Below, piece after piece: positions 35,269 to 46,100 of a stretch of 64,000 nucleotides of DNA. Under the pieces are notes generated by a model that saw only the letters and a program-made list of their open reading frames with translations, did no database searches and was not told the origin of the DNA. The position numbers and the translations under genes were made by a program. Numbering within the stretch: the stretch's first letter is position 1; the number at the start of each line of letters is the position of its first letter. Source of the DNA: Mariniflexile sp. TRM1-10 (lineage in GTDB: Bacteria; Bacteroidota; Bacteroidia; Flavobacteriales; Flavobacteriaceae); assembly GCF_003425985.1 (NCBI RefSeq), contig NZ_CP022985.1:2712001-2776000 (forward strand), in the 5' to 3' direction.

Positions 35269-36393
35269 TTAATTTTTAGGAACTATTTTAACGATGCCTT
35301 TGCCTTCTACTGCCACGTAAATATAGCCATCTGGCGCTTGAATAACGTCTCTAACACGACCAATTTTATCTAACAATTTTTCGCGTTTCACAACTTTTTC
35401 TTTGTTTAAAACAAGACGTTCCAAATATCCAAATTTAAGCGAACCAACTAGAATGCTTCCTTTCCAATCTGGATATTTATTTGACGTAACAAATGCCATG
35501 CCACTAGGAGCAATGGAGGGTGTCCAATAAAAAAGAGGTTGTTCCATGCCTTCTTTTTCAGTAATATCTGTAAAAGGTGTTCCGTTATAGTTAATGCCAT
35601 ACGATATAACTGGCCACCCGTAGTTCTTTCCTTTTCGGATAATGTTGATTTCATCACCGCCTTGTGGTCCGTGTTCATGCTCCCAAAGGTCTCCTGTTTC
35701 CGGATTTTTAATTAAGCCTTGCGGATTTCTGTGTCCGTAACTATAAATAGCTGGTTTTGCATTTTCTGAATTAACGAAAGGGTTGTCTTTAGGAATGCGT
35801 CCATCGTCATGAAGTCTGTAAATTTTACCACAATCGCGGGTAATGTCTTGTGGGTTTATATCGCGTTCGCCGCGTTCGCCAATAGAAAAATATAAATAGC
35901 CGTCGTTATCAAATTCTATACGGGAGCCAAAATGTTGTCCTTTTTTAGAGTTAGGCGATGCCTTATACAGGACTTCTTTCTCAACTAAGGTGTTATCTTT
36001 TAGTTTGGCGCGCATGATGGCTGTGTTACCACCATCGCCTTCTCCTTCCGCGGAAGCATAAGAGAAATAAATCCAGCCATTAGTTTCGTAATTTGGATGT
36101 AATTTTACGTCCATAAAACCGCCTTGACCACGCACATATATTTCGGGAACGCCTTCAACTAAGGTTTTTGTGCCATTTTTAAAATGGATAAGTTCGCCTG
36201 CTTTTTCTGTTATTAGCATACTGCCATCAGGCAAAAATGCCATGCCCCAAGGAATGTTTATATCTGAAACAACTAATTCTGTTGTATAATTTACGTTTTC
36301 AGGATTTTGGGCTTTTACTGCAGATTCGGATTGTTGTGCACAAGCATTTAAGGAGATTAAAATTATGACGAATACAATAAGTTGTTGTTTCAT
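35269..36393 (-). CDS. PQQ-dependent sugar dehydrogenase-like lipoprotein
   Basis: A 374-residue protein with a type II signal peptide (SLNACAQQ). It has the six-bladed beta-propeller pattern of soluble aldose/glucose dehydrogenases of the GDH-B/YliI family: IPWGMAFLPDGSMLITEK, GQGGFMDVKLHP, YSYGHRNPQGLI, WEHEHGPQGGDEINI, and a final RVRDVIQAPDGYIYV. Such enzymes oxidise sugars with bound PQQ and pass electrons to a cytochrome. The flanking TonB receptor and cytochrome c fit that role. The substrate is unknown. Confidence 0.88.
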   Translation of the reverse strand: MKQQLIVFVIILISLNACAQQSESAVKAQNPENVNYTTELVVSDINIPWGMAFLPDGSMLITEKAGELIHFKNGTKTLVEGVPEIYVRGQGGFMDVKLHPNYETNGWIYFSYASAEGEGDGGNTAIMRAKLKDNTLVEKEVLYKASPNSKKGQHFGSRIEFDNDGYLYFSIGERGERDINPQDITRDCGKIYRLHDDGRIPKDNPFVNSENAKPAIYSYGHRNPQGLIKNPETGDLWEHEHGPQGGDEINIIRKGKNYGWPVISYGINYNGTPFTDITEKEGMEQPLFYWTPSIAPSGMAFVTSNKYPDWKGSILVGSLKFGYLERLVLNKEKVVKREKLLDKIGRVRDVIQAPDGYIYVAVEGKGIVKIVPKN

Positions 36394-36416
36394 GTTTTTT
36401 TTTGTTATAAATTTAG

Positions 36417-38714
36417 TTAAAATAGATAACTTACGTTTATTCCTGTGTAAAAATTAACAGGATTGCCTGGGTAATAATATCTTGGTGTTGCACCGCCAAA
36501 ACCAGTGGCATTAATTAGTATTTGTGATGCGTAGCGTTTATCAAAAACATTATCTAAACCAAAATAAGCATTTAATTTAAGGTTTTTATTAATAGGATGT
36601 TTGTAACCTAATTTGATATGTGTTAAACTGTAGCTGTCTGTGAAAAGCGAATTACTATCTGTCATAGGAATCCGTCCAACAAATTGGTAGTTAACGGTTG
36701 TATACAGCCCTAATTTTGTGTCAAAGTCTATACCCGTATTTAATATGTTTGAAGGGACGCCTGTTAGTTTGTTATTTGAGAAATTGTTTCCATCATCAAT
36801 AAATTCTTTAAACTTAAAATCGTTAAGTGTGTACGAAACATAATGGTTCAATGAGATGATTTCCGATGATATCCATTGATATTTTAAAACCATTTCCAAA
36901 CCATTGTGCAAGGTTCTTCCAGCATTTACGCCTATAAATTGATCATCGCCCGTTCTTCTAGATACTAAAAGGTTTTTAACATCCAATCTGTACAATGCTA
37001 AGTTAAGTTGTAAACGATTGTTGATGAAAGAAGAGCGCGTGCCCACTTCAAAATTCCAGCCGGTTTCTGGTTTGATATGGGGATTGATTAAACCATCGGG
37101 CAATAGGGTTTCGGCAGTTGAAGGTGGCGAAAAACCATGACTCACATTGGAGTAAACACTGATGTTATCATTAAATACATGTGAAATACCAAATTTAGGG
37201 GATAGCATGCCTTTAAAGTTGTAAGTACCCGATTGATTTGGGTTTTCATCTGTAACAAATCGGTCTAATATATCATAAGATGTTTTGTTGAAATTCAATC
37301 CAATAGAAAGGGTCGTTTTTTCTGAAGCGATATAATTGGTCTCGAAAAAGAGGTTATAATAGGTTCGTTTTTCTTTAAAATCTGAGAATTTATCACCTTT
37401 AACACTACCTGTGCCTGCGGGATAATCTTGATATAGGTTTTCGTAATTTCTCGATTTATAGGAGTCTTTAAATAACTCACTACCAAGTGTCCAATTCAAT
37501 TTCTTTATTGTGCCTAAAATACGACTTCGAATGCCGATTGCAGAAGTGTTTTCGGTAAGAATATCAAATGGTCTTGGTTCGTAGGCTTCTTTGAATGATG
37601 TAAAAATACTGGTGACTTGTTTTGTGTTGCTATTATATTGATGGTTCCATGATAGTCCAAGAATACCACGTTGTGAATCTTCATGTCCTTTAGATTGTGC
37701 CCAAGTAAAGGCAGCCGATTTCGGATTGTTTTTAAAAGCATTTTCGTTTATGGAACTAGGTATAAATCCTTTTAAGTCTACATAGCTAGCCAAAAATGTC
37801 ATATCATCATTGTTGCTTAAAAAATGATTGGTATTTATGGTAAACGTTTGTCGGTCGTAGTTGTTATTGTCTCTATATCCGTCGCTATGCGTATTACTGT
37901 GAATGGCACGAAAACTATGTCTTTCAGTTCCGTGGTTTACGTTTAAAACACCTTTCATGAGTCCGAAAGATCCAAATGATATATCACTTTGTACCGTAGT
38001 TTGGTTTAGATAAGCACTTTTGGGAATTAAATGAATGGTGCCGCCAAGTCCTGCACCATAGATACTAGAACCAGCTCCTTTTATGATTTCAAAACGTGAA
38101 ATAGAACTAAGTTCAAAATCTTCAATAGTCGTTTCCCCATTTCCGGAAGTTAACGGAATGTCTTGAAAATAAGCCCTTATTTTAGAAGTTCCGTAGAGAT
38201 TTCTTGAGCCAATACCTCTAATGGAGATTTTGTTTGTGTTTAATGCGCCCGATTGCATAAACACACTGGGTACTCTATTTAAAATGTCAACGACATTAAC
38301 CGTATTTCCACGTTCGATGTCTTTAGAAGAGATAATATCAATGGTTGTGTTTGCTCTTTGTAGTTTTTGGGGAATGTGATTTGTGTTTACTATAACTTCG
38401 TTTAAGTTGGAAGGATTCAATTCGAGCTGAATAATGGTGTAACCAAACTTTAAGTGTTCGTTTTTTTCTTGGTAACCTGTTATGGTAAATTGATAAACTC
38501 CCGTTTCCTGTACTTCAAATTCACCTGAATTATTTGAAATTACAGTGATATTGTTTTGTGTGTTTATAATTGTTGTATTAGAAATAGGTGTACCATTTTC
38601 GCTATCAATAATTCTACCTTTTATAATCTGTTGTGCATAAGTAAAAGAAATACCAATAAAAAAAACAGTTATTAAAACTGTTTTCCTTAAAATGAATAAG
38701 CTGGGTTTGATCAT
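36417..38714 (-). CDS. TonB-dependent outer-membrane receptor
   Basis: A 765-residue receptor with a signal peptide (FFIGISFTYAQ) and an N-terminal carboxypeptidase-regulatory-like domain (IIKGRIIDSENGTPISNTTI). A plug domain follows (VNVVDILNRVPSVFMQ, ISIRGIGSRNLYG, IIKGAGSSIYGAGLGGTIHL), then a 22-strand barrel ending in an aromatic (SYLF). It is a classical metal/cofactor-type receptor rather than SusC. The next gene is the PQQ-type dehydrogenase 23 bp on. The ligand is unknown; PQQ import is a testable guess. Confidence 0.92.
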   Translation of the reverse strand: MIKPSLFILRKTVLITVFFIGISFTYAQQIIKGRIIDSENGTPISNTTIINTQNNITVISNNSGEFEVQETGVYQFTITGYQEKNEHLKFGYTIIQLELNPSNLNEVIVNTNHIPQKLQRANTTIDIISSKDIERGNTVNVVDILNRVPSVFMQSGALNTNKISIRGIGSRNLYGTSKIRAYFQDIPLTSGNGETTIEDFELSSISRFEIIKGAGSSIYGAGLGGTIHLIPKSAYLNQTTVQSDISFGSFGLMKGVLNVNHGTERHSFRAIHSNTHSDGYRDNNNYDRQTFTINTNHFLSNNDDMTFLASYVDLKGFIPSSINENAFKNNPKSAAFTWAQSKGHEDSQRGILGLSWNHQYNSNTKQVTSIFTSFKEAYEPRPFDILTENTSAIGIRSRILGTIKKLNWTLGSELFKDSYKSRNYENLYQDYPAGTGSVKGDKFSDFKEKRTYYNLFFETNYIASEKTTLSIGLNFNKTSYDILDRFVTDENPNQSGTYNFKGMLSPKFGISHVFNDNISVYSNVSHGFSPPSTAETLLPDGLINPHIKPETGWNFEVGTRSSFINNRLQLNLALYRLDVKNLLVSRRTGDDQFIGVNAGRTLHNGLEMVLKYQWISSEIISLNHYVSYTLNDFKFKEFIDDGNNFSNNKLTGVPSNILNTGIDFDTKLGLYTTVNYQFVGRIPMTDSNSLFTDSYSLTHIKLGYKHPINKNLKLNAYFGLDNVFDKRYASQILINATGFGGATPRYYYPGNPVNFYTGINVSYLF

Positions 38715-38835
38715 TTGAATTTGGTTAATTTATTAGTCATTAAAACTTAATATAACTTGATTTGATATAAAAAAGTTTAAAAATAGATTTTTTAAAATTA
38801 AATAAAATATTTAATGAGTATATTATATAAAAAAG

Positions 38836-38843
38836 TATATTTG
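38836..38843 (+). promoter_or_regulatory. -7 element of the tRNA-Pro gene
   Basis: TATATTTG, followed by C, is an exact TAnnTTTG match 26 bp before the tRNA start. A clear -33 TTG is not seen. Confidence 0.6.
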
Positions 38844-38868
38844 CATCCCGTTAGAATAAAACTAACTT

Positions 38869-38943
38869 CGGGGTGTAGCGTAGCCCGGTTATCGCGCCTG
38901 CTTTGGGAGCAGGAGGTCGCAGGTTCGAATCCTGCCACCCCGA
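38869..38943 (+). tRNA. tRNA-Pro (anticodon TGG)
   Basis: A 75 nt cloverleaf: acceptor CGGGGTG pairs with CACCCCG, the anticodon stem-loop is CCTGC-TTTGGGA-GCAGG with anticodon TGG, and the T arm is GCAGGTTCGAATCCTGC. The discriminator base is A and the 3' CCA is not encoded. Confidence 0.97.
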
Positions 38944-38966
38944 CACAATAGAATATCAATCAACAA

Positions 38967-39004
38967 CAAAAACCTGTTAATCACATGATTTACAGGTTTT
39001 TTTA
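38967..39004 (+). terminator. Intrinsic terminator after tRNA-Pro
   Basis: AAAACCTGT-taatcacatgattt-ACAGGTTTTTTT, with an inner AATCA/TGATT pairing and a T run. It starts 24 bp after the tRNA. Confidence 0.8.
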
Positions 39005-39313
39005 TTTTTAAAAAACAAAGAGAAGTAACCAAAAGGTGCACAAATTGGTGAACACCCATTTAAATAAATACTACATATTGAAACATATCTATACGAATTG
39101 ATGTTTGTTTAAGAATATCTATATCGTGATATTATCTTTTTCAATAGTTATTCATATCAACTTTTTATTACCACTTAAGCTAAAGAAAGCAAACATGTTC
39201 TAAATAGTGGCATAATCGAATGAGCTACACAGGATACTACAGGATAGTATCTATAACTGGATATAATACATTTACGAATATTAAACAACTATAACCAAAT
39301 AACTAAACTAAAA
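39005..39313. promoter_or_regulatory. 309 bp upstream region of the FAS1/SusCD region with AGGAT direct repeat
   Basis: No gene. At 39231-39251 the sequence aggatactacaggatagtat has two AGGATA hexamers exactly 10 bp apart and also forms a GATACT/AGTATC inverted repeat. A very similar double motif sits at 40696-40710 ahead of the next gene. A weak -7-like TACATTTA lies near 39268. This looks like an operator for a dimeric or tandem-binding regulator. Confidence 0.45.
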
Positions 39314-40486
39314 ATGAAATTCAAAATTAATTATGCAATAAGGCTGCTCTTTGTTTCCCTTGTTTTGGGTGTTTTATCATGCGGCTCAGAGGAATACCCA
39401 GATGTCAATAAATATGACGAGTCCTTAGGAGAAGTGAAATCTTTTGTTGTAAGGCCGGGATTAAATATGGTTTTAATCGAAGGTGTAATCGACGATCCTA
39501 ATATTTCAGAAGTAATTATTCATTGGGATAATCAGGCAGAATCGGTTACTGTTCCGGTGTCAGACGGAAGTATTTCTGTTCAAATTGATAATTTACAAGA
39601 AAAACTTTATGTGTTTGAAGCTAAAGCGGTAGATGCTCAAGGAAAAAGCTCAGAGATTATTAGAGCGGGAACCGAAGTTTACGGAGCAACCTATGTTGAA
39701 AGTATTAAGAACCGTACAATTCTATCGAGTAGTTTAGAGGAAAGTTCTTTAAGTATAAGCTTTGCATTAACAGATGAAACCTCTGGAATTTTAGGAACCG
39801 AATTAATTTATACTAATAATGAAGGAGAAGAAAAAGAAGTCACTATTAGTACCAATAGGGATTTGCTAAACATTTCCGATTTTATGAGTGGTTCTACTTT
39901 AAAACACCGCTCATATTATATGTATTCTCCATTAAGTCTTGATACCTTATATACAGACTATACGAATCATAAGCCTTTTGTTTTACCAGTATTACAAAAT
40001 GCAGCTGTGCCATATGTTGCATCTGAAACAAGTGGACGTTGGGGAACTTTAGGAGAACCATGGATTACTAACGATGCGGCTAAAAACCACGGTGGTCTTG
40101 GTGGATGGGATCAAAAGAATGGGAATATCTTTAATTTAGAGTCCGGTTGGGGATCGCCTTATATTGTTGATGGAAAGATCTATCAGGTAATAGATGCACA
40201 ACCAGCAAATTATAGATTAACGGTAGAGGTGCTTAATACTAACCACAATTCAAACACTGATGGTGCTTATTTTGTGATTACCAAAGGAAATGGAGGCTTG
40301 CCTAACGTAGCCGATGTAGAAACTGCTCCCGAAGTTATCGGATACCAAAGAATTGGTGCCGCTGGAACTTACACTGTAGATTTTGTATTAGATGAAAGTT
40401 CTGAGATTTCTATAGGAGAGGTGGCTACGCAGAATGGTAATTTATACTGTAATATTACCTCTTGGAGTTTAGGGCTTGCAAATTAG
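39314..40486 (+). CDS. DUF4998/DUF5013-like surface lipoprotein
   Basis: A 390-residue lipoprotein (lipobox GVLSC, Cys23, followed by GSEEYPD, an acidic stretch of the kind that directs Bacteroidota lipoproteins to the surface). Residues about 40-120 (VRPGLNMVLIEGVIDDPNISEVIIHWDN) match a DUF4998-like fold, repeated more loosely at 130-220. The C-terminal ~150 residues (SGRWGTLGEPWITNDAAK, WGSPYIVDGKIYQVI) resemble the DUF5013 jelly-roll found beside SusD proteins. It probably binds a ligand for the neighbouring SusCD systems. It is 441 bp ahead of the first FAS1 gene. Confidence 0.75.
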   Translation: MKFKINYAIRLLFVSLVLGVLSCGSEEYPDVNKYDESLGEVKSFVVRPGLNMVLIEGVIDDPNISEVIIHWDNQAESVTVPVSDGSISVQIDNLQEKLYVFEAKAVDAQGKSSEIIRAGTEVYGATYVESIKNRTILSSSLEESSLSISFALTDETSGILGTELIYTNNEGEEKEVTISTNRDLLNISDFMSGSTLKHRSYYMYSPLSLDTLYTDYTNHKPFVLPVLQNAAVPYVASETSGRWGTLGEPWITNDAAKNHGGLGGWDQKNGNIFNLESGWGSPYIVDGKIYQVIDAQPANYRLTVEVLNTNHNSNTDGAYFVITKGNGGLPNVADVETAPEVIGYQRIGAAGTYTVDFVLDESSEISIGEVATQNGNLYCNITSWSLGLAN

Positions 40487-40927
40487 TAAACAATATTTTA
40501 TTGATAAAAGGAGAAGAGGAAATATACTGCTTCAAAATTAGGGAGTAGCAGCCTTTTTACGAGTACTATATTTTACAGGAAGTGTAAAATATAATATTCT
40601 AAAAATATTCTAAATCAATTGAAATACGAAACTATATATCCTTGTCTAAAATATATCCTTATGTCTAAAATAAGCTATAAAATATGGATTATAGCAGGAT
40701 AGTGCAGGATGGATTAACAAAATTTTAACTTTTAATTTGGATAATAAATGTAGCTGCTACATTTAAACCACTCAGGTTTATGTAACCGATAATCCTGAAA
40801 ACTGACAACTAAACTAAATTATTAACCAAAAACTAATTATCTATTTACTAGAAGGCATCCCTTTTATCCAAAATTCGGTATAGAAACCACTTTTTATTTT
40901 TTAACAACCTAAATAAGTCAAACCATA
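40487..40927. promoter_or_regulatory. 441 bp leader/control region of the FAS1-SusCD operon
   Basis: No ORF. It contains a 17 nt imperfect direct repeat (tatatccttgtctaaaa at 40635, tatatccttatgtctaaaa at 40652) and the AGGAT-N5-AGGAT motif at 40696-40710. A region with ggatta words follows. Its length and motif content suggest that the operon has its own regulated promoter rather than relying on read-through from the DUF4998-like gene. Confidence 0.5.
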
Positions 40928-43162
40928 ATGAAGAAAATAATACGCTATTATTTGCTATTTTCACCACTTATCTTTTTTCTTGCTAATTGTAGCAAAAAAG
41001 AAGTAGATGAGTATTACGCAAGACCAGATGATCTTGAGCCCCCTATCTACCAGCAGCTTGAAGCTGCAGGGAATTTCCAAAACCTAATCAAACTTATTGA
41101 AGTTGCGGGTTATAAAGATATTCTTGGCAAAGCAGGCTACTGGACCATGATGGCACCAAACGATGCCGCTTTTGAAAATTATTTTCAGGAACAGGGTATC
41201 GCAGATGTTTCGGGCATAGACTCGTTAACCGCATCAAAAATTGTTAAATATGCTCTAATTTATAATGCTTTTCGTACCGAAAGACTTTCCGATTACCAAT
41301 CTAATATAGGTTGGGAAGAAGATATGGCTTTTAGACGTAGAACGGCCTATTACGATGGCTTTCAAAATAAAGTTGTAGATGGTACACCTATGGTTGTTGT
41401 CGGGTCTAACCGCAATAATGTAGAGGGTGGCGATCCTTATATTTCTGGAGACAATAATAATAAGTACATTACTTACTTTGCCGAAGAATATATGAACGCT
41501 GCTACCTTAGGTAGTTATGATTATAATTTCTTTTTTCCAAATTCTACGTATACAGGATTTAATGTATTAAGTTCAGAAGTCGTTCAGGCTGATATCGTTG
41601 CGGAAAACGGCATTATTCACGAGGTAAACAAAGTGTCGTTACCACCGCTAAATTTGGATCAAAAATTAGAAGAAAGCCCAAATTACAGTTTGTTTTATCA
41701 ATTACTTGAAGACAATTTGGTAAACTATGTTTTCGATCAGGAAGCGACAACAACCTATCAGAACTACACACGTAAGTCTGATGAAGTTTATGTTAAAGTT
41801 TACGATCCAGCATTATCATTCTCACCAAACAACGAAAATTTCTTAAAGGCTACAGATAACGACGGACAAAGTGATGCTTATACCTTAATCGTTCCTGAAA
41901 ATACAGCCTTGCAAGTATTTGTGGATGAGGTTTTATTGAAAAACTATTCGGCTTTAGATAAACTTCCTAAATATGTCTTTGAAGATTTCTTTAATGCACA
42001 TATGGTACAAGCTGCCGTTTGGCCTTCAAAAGTTGCTGGTTATAGTAATGCTTTAGATGAAGATATCCGTATTGATATGGATACCGATGTTATAGAAGCC
42101 GAGCTTTTAAGTAACGGGTTCTTTTACGGTACAAATAAAATTCAAGAGTCAAATTTATTCTACAGTGTTTATACCTCGGCGTATTTAGATCCTGCGTTTA
42201 CATTAGCAACCCGTTTGTTTAATGATGGTTCCGGATACCGCGAAATAGCTAGTAATATTTATAGTAACTATACCTTATTTCTACCTTCTGATGAGATACT
42301 AATGAACTTAGGATTTGATTATGATATCAATCGATCAGAGTGGGTTTACGTATCGCCAGAAACAGGCAATGAAGTTCGTGGTAGTTTAGCCAGAGCCAGA
42401 ATAGCCAGAGTACTATACAATGGTATCGTGCCAACACCTAATATGGAATTGAATGACCTTTCGGGATCAGGAATTATCAGATCTGGAGATTTCGATTTAC
42501 CGGGAGAATACATCAAATGGGACAATAATCAGGTATTTGCTGCAGGTAACGAAGTACTTGATAATCGTGTGAATATTTTAGGATATGAAGATCAAAGAAA
42601 TGGCCGTACTTATTATATCGATAATATATTGGAGTTTAGTGAAGAGTTTCAGGGTGTAGATTTGGCAGCTTTAGCAGCCGAAACAGGCTCGCAGTACGCA
42701 TATTTCTATGAATTTTTAAAGAGTTCAGGACTTTACGATGAGGCTTCAGGTGCCATCGATGGTATCGAATTAGGAACGCCGTATACTTTTGTTATTCCTA
42801 GTAATGATGCCATAAGACAAGCTGTAATGGATGGTGTATTGCCAGGAGATGCTGTAACCGGAGAACCCAACTTTGTTCCGGCTAACGATATAGCGAGAGA
42901 AGGTATATCAAATTTTGTTAAGTACCATTTTATAGCTACACGTACGGCCTCCGATGATGGACTAATTAACGGATTAACAGAAACACTACTTAAAACAGAG
43001 TTTGGCGAGAAAACCTATGTGAATATCGTTTCCGGTCCTGGTGATCTAAACTTTGTTGATGCAGGTAACAGAATCGCTAACTACATTCCTTTAGAAAGTA
43101 ATCATTTAGCCGATCGTACACTGATTCACTTAGTAGATAATTATCTTTTATACACGGAATAA
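40928..43162 (+). CDS. Fasciclin (FAS1) multi-domain lipoprotein
   Basis: A 744-residue lipoprotein (FFLANC, Cys21, then SKKEVDE). It contains about four FAS1-type units: the first is clearest (FQNLIKLIEVAGYKDILGKAGYWTMMAPNDAAF ... IIHEVNKVSLPP), others start near NYSLFYQLLEDN, NLFYSVYTSAYLDP and YAYFYEFLKSSGLYDE, each followed by a YT(F/L)..PS(N/D) segment. FAS1 domains mediate binding to proteins or glycans at cell surfaces. It directly precedes a SusC gene (1 bp), so it is probably a surface accessory of that transporter. Confidence 0.88.
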   Translation: MKKIIRYYLLFSPLIFFLANCSKKEVDEYYARPDDLEPPIYQQLEAAGNFQNLIKLIEVAGYKDILGKAGYWTMMAPNDAAFENYFQEQGIADVSGIDSLTASKIVKYALIYNAFRTERLSDYQSNIGWEEDMAFRRRTAYYDGFQNKVVDGTPMVVVGSNRNNVEGGDPYISGDNNNKYITYFAEEYMNAATLGSYDYNFFFPNSTYTGFNVLSSEVVQADIVAENGIIHEVNKVSLPPLNLDQKLEESPNYSLFYQLLEDNLVNYVFDQEATTTYQNYTRKSDEVYVKVYDPALSFSPNNENFLKATDNDGQSDAYTLIVPENTALQVFVDEVLLKNYSALDKLPKYVFEDFFNAHMVQAAVWPSKVAGYSNALDEDIRIDMDTDVIEAELLSNGFFYGTNKIQESNLFYSVYTSAYLDPAFTLATRLFNDGSGYREIASNIYSNYTLFLPSDEILMNLGFDYDINRSEWVYVSPETGNEVRGSLARARIARVLYNGIVPTPNMELNDLSGSGIIRSGDFDLPGEYIKWDNNQVFAAGNEVLDNRVNILGYEDQRNGRTYYIDNILEFSEEFQGVDLAALAAETGSQYAYFYEFLKSSGLYDEASGAIDGIELGTPYTFVIPSNDAIRQAVMDGVLPGDAVTGEPNFVPANDIAREGISNFVKYHFIATRTASDDGLINGLTETLLKTEFGEKTYVNIVSGPGDLNFVDAGNRIANYIPLESNHLADRTLIHLVDNYLLYTE

Positions 43163-43163
43163 A

Positions 43164-46100
43164 ATGAAATATAACATAACCAACTTACTTTATAGTTTTT
43201 CTTTTGTATTGATTTTCTTTACATCATTCCAATTGTCTGCGCAATCTTCAGAACAAGTGGTAAGAGGTCAAGTTATCGATGCAGGGACAAAAGAACCAAT
43301 TTTGGGGGCAACCATAATAGAACAGGATGCCGAAAACAGAACCATAACGGGGGTTGTTACCGATTTTGACGGGAACTTCGCCATTCGTATAAAGAGTACC
43401 AACAATAAATTAGTCATCTCAACCATAGGATATGCTACACAAGTATTTGAAATAGGCAGTAAAAGAAATTTTGCTGTAGAGATGGTAGAAAAGATTGAAG
43501 GTTTAGATGAAATAGTAATTACGGGGTCAAAAGGCTCTGATGACGGACTTTTGAACATTGCCAACCGTAACTTAACTACCAGTGTGGTAACCGTTAAAGC
43601 CAGCGATTTACAAAATACGCAGGCCGCATCGATTGATGAAGCGCTTCAAGGGCGTGTACCTGGGGTTGATATTACAGCAAATTCAGGAGATCCGGGAGCA
43701 GGAATGCAAATTCGTATACGTGGTACATCGTCTATCACAGGGTCGTCTGATCCTTTAATAGTTGTAGACGGAATGCCTTATGAAACCTCTATTCCAGAAG
43801 ATTTTAACTTTGGTACCGCTGATCAGCAAGGCTATGCCGCACTTTTAAATGTGGCACCAGCCGATATTGAGAGTATTACCATTTTAAAAGATGCAGCCGC
43901 AACCGCCATGTGGGGGGCTCGCGCAGCGAGTGGGGTTTTAATTATTAACACCAAACGTGGTGCGGTAGGTGCGCCTAAAATAGGCTACTCGTTTACAGGT
44001 ACCGTTCAAAAGATGCCAAATACGATTCCTATGTTAAGTGGTGATCAGTATTCGCAATTAATTCCAGAAGCCTATATGAATCGTACCGGTACTCCACTTA
44101 ATACCTTAACAGTTAAGGAATTCCAATACGATCCACAGGAAGTGTATTATTATAAAAACTACGGAAACAATACCGATTGGGTTGATGCCATTACACAGAC
44201 CGGATTAACCGGAGAACACAATATCTCACTTCAGGGTGGAGGTGAACGCGCTCGTTACTATTCTTCTGTAGGGTACTACAACTCTAAAGGGGTTACCAAA
44301 GGGACGGCTTATGAGCGTCTTAACGGACGTTTGAATTTAGATTACGTCGTGTCCGATCGTATTCGGTTTAAAGCAGATATCTCGTATACGCACTCTAGTA
44401 CGGACAGAAATTATGTAAATTCTTTTGGTGAGAGTCGTGATAGAGACCGACTTCGTAGTGTTGCTTATGTAAAAATGCCAAACATGAGTATTTATGAGTA
44501 CGACGATTTAGGAGATATTACACCTAACTATTTTTCTCCGGCACAAAATATACAAGGACAATATTCTGGAACCTATAATCCGGTGGCTATGGCTGAGTTT
44601 GCGACCAATAACCAAGTCGGAGAACGTATTGTACCGCACTTTAATTTAAAAGTAGATTTAGTACCCGATCGCTTAATTTCTACTTTTGATATTCAGTATG
44701 ATTTTAATAGTACAAAAGCTAAATCGTTTTTACCGCAAAATGCAACAGGTAGACCATTTACCGAAACCGTGGTGAATCGTGCGTCTGATGCCGATGTTGA
44801 TGCCACCAGTATCACCACAAAAACGAATTTTATTTATACACCACATTTAGGTGAAAAACATAGCTTACAGTCTATTTTATCGCTTCAATCTAACGACTTC
44901 CGATACGAATCGCACCAGGCGTTAACTTCTAACACGGCTTCGTCATTGTTAACAGACCCATCGGTGCCATCTAGAACACAAAATTCAGATTTACAATTAT
45001 ATACTAATAATAGCCAGTCTAGAAATGTGGGTGCTTTAATTAATGCACAATATGGGTACGACGATAGGTATCTAATTAATGTTGGTCTTCGTGCCGACGG
45101 TAATTCTAAGTTTGGACCGGATAACCGTTATGCCTTATTTCCTTCTATCTCGACACGTTGGAGAGTATCTGGAGAGAAATTTATGGAGCACTTAAATTGG
45201 GTAGACGACTTTAGTGTACGTGCCAGTTTAGGGCAATCGGGTCGTGCGCCACGTTATGATTACCGTTACTTTAATTATTACAGCAATTATCCTACGGAAT
45301 ATTTAGGATCAAATGGTGTGTATCCAGCCAACATACAATTAAACAACTTACGTTGGGAAACCTTAACCGGTAAAAACTTAGGGTTCAATATTCAACTGTT
45401 TGATAAACGCGTGATGATGGACATTGACCTTTATCAAAACAGAACCAAAGATCTTTTGTTTGAAAATATCGACATCACAACCATTTCAGGTTACCCGCGT
45501 TTATCAGACCAAAACGTGGGAGTATTAGATAACCAAGGTTGGGAAATAGGTTTATATACGACCCCGTTTAAAAATGATAAGTGGATGATAGATTTCAACT
45601 TCAATATTTCAAGAAACGAAAACATAATTCGTGAAATTTCAGAGTTTTATCCAAACGAAAGCGGAAACATAGACCGTAACGGAGAGTACAAACGTTTCTT
45701 ACAGGTAGATAACCCATTCGGATCGTTTTACGGCTATAAGTTTAAAGGCGTTTATTCAGATTTAGAATCTACCAAAGCTGTTGATGCCAACGGAAATGTT
45801 ATTGTAGGTCCTAATGGTCAAGAAGTTTATATGCGATTTAATTATCCTAACATAGATTATACATTCCAACCTGGAGATGCCATTTACGAGGATATTAATA
45901 AAGATGGTAATATAGACAGTAGAGATATCGTGTACTTAGGAAACAGTAACCCTAAATTCACCGGAGGTTTTGGTCCTTCATTTTCTTATAACAAGCAATT
46001 TAAATTGCAGTTATTCTTTACATATCGTTTAGACTATGATATTATTAACGGTACAGATATGATTACCACGAATATGTACGGTTTCGATAATCAAAGTACA

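Noticed and set aside
40487-40927. Riboswitch in the long leader of the FAS1-SusCD operon
   Set aside because: No known aptamer core could be recognised; only direct repeats are visible, so it is described as a regulatory region.
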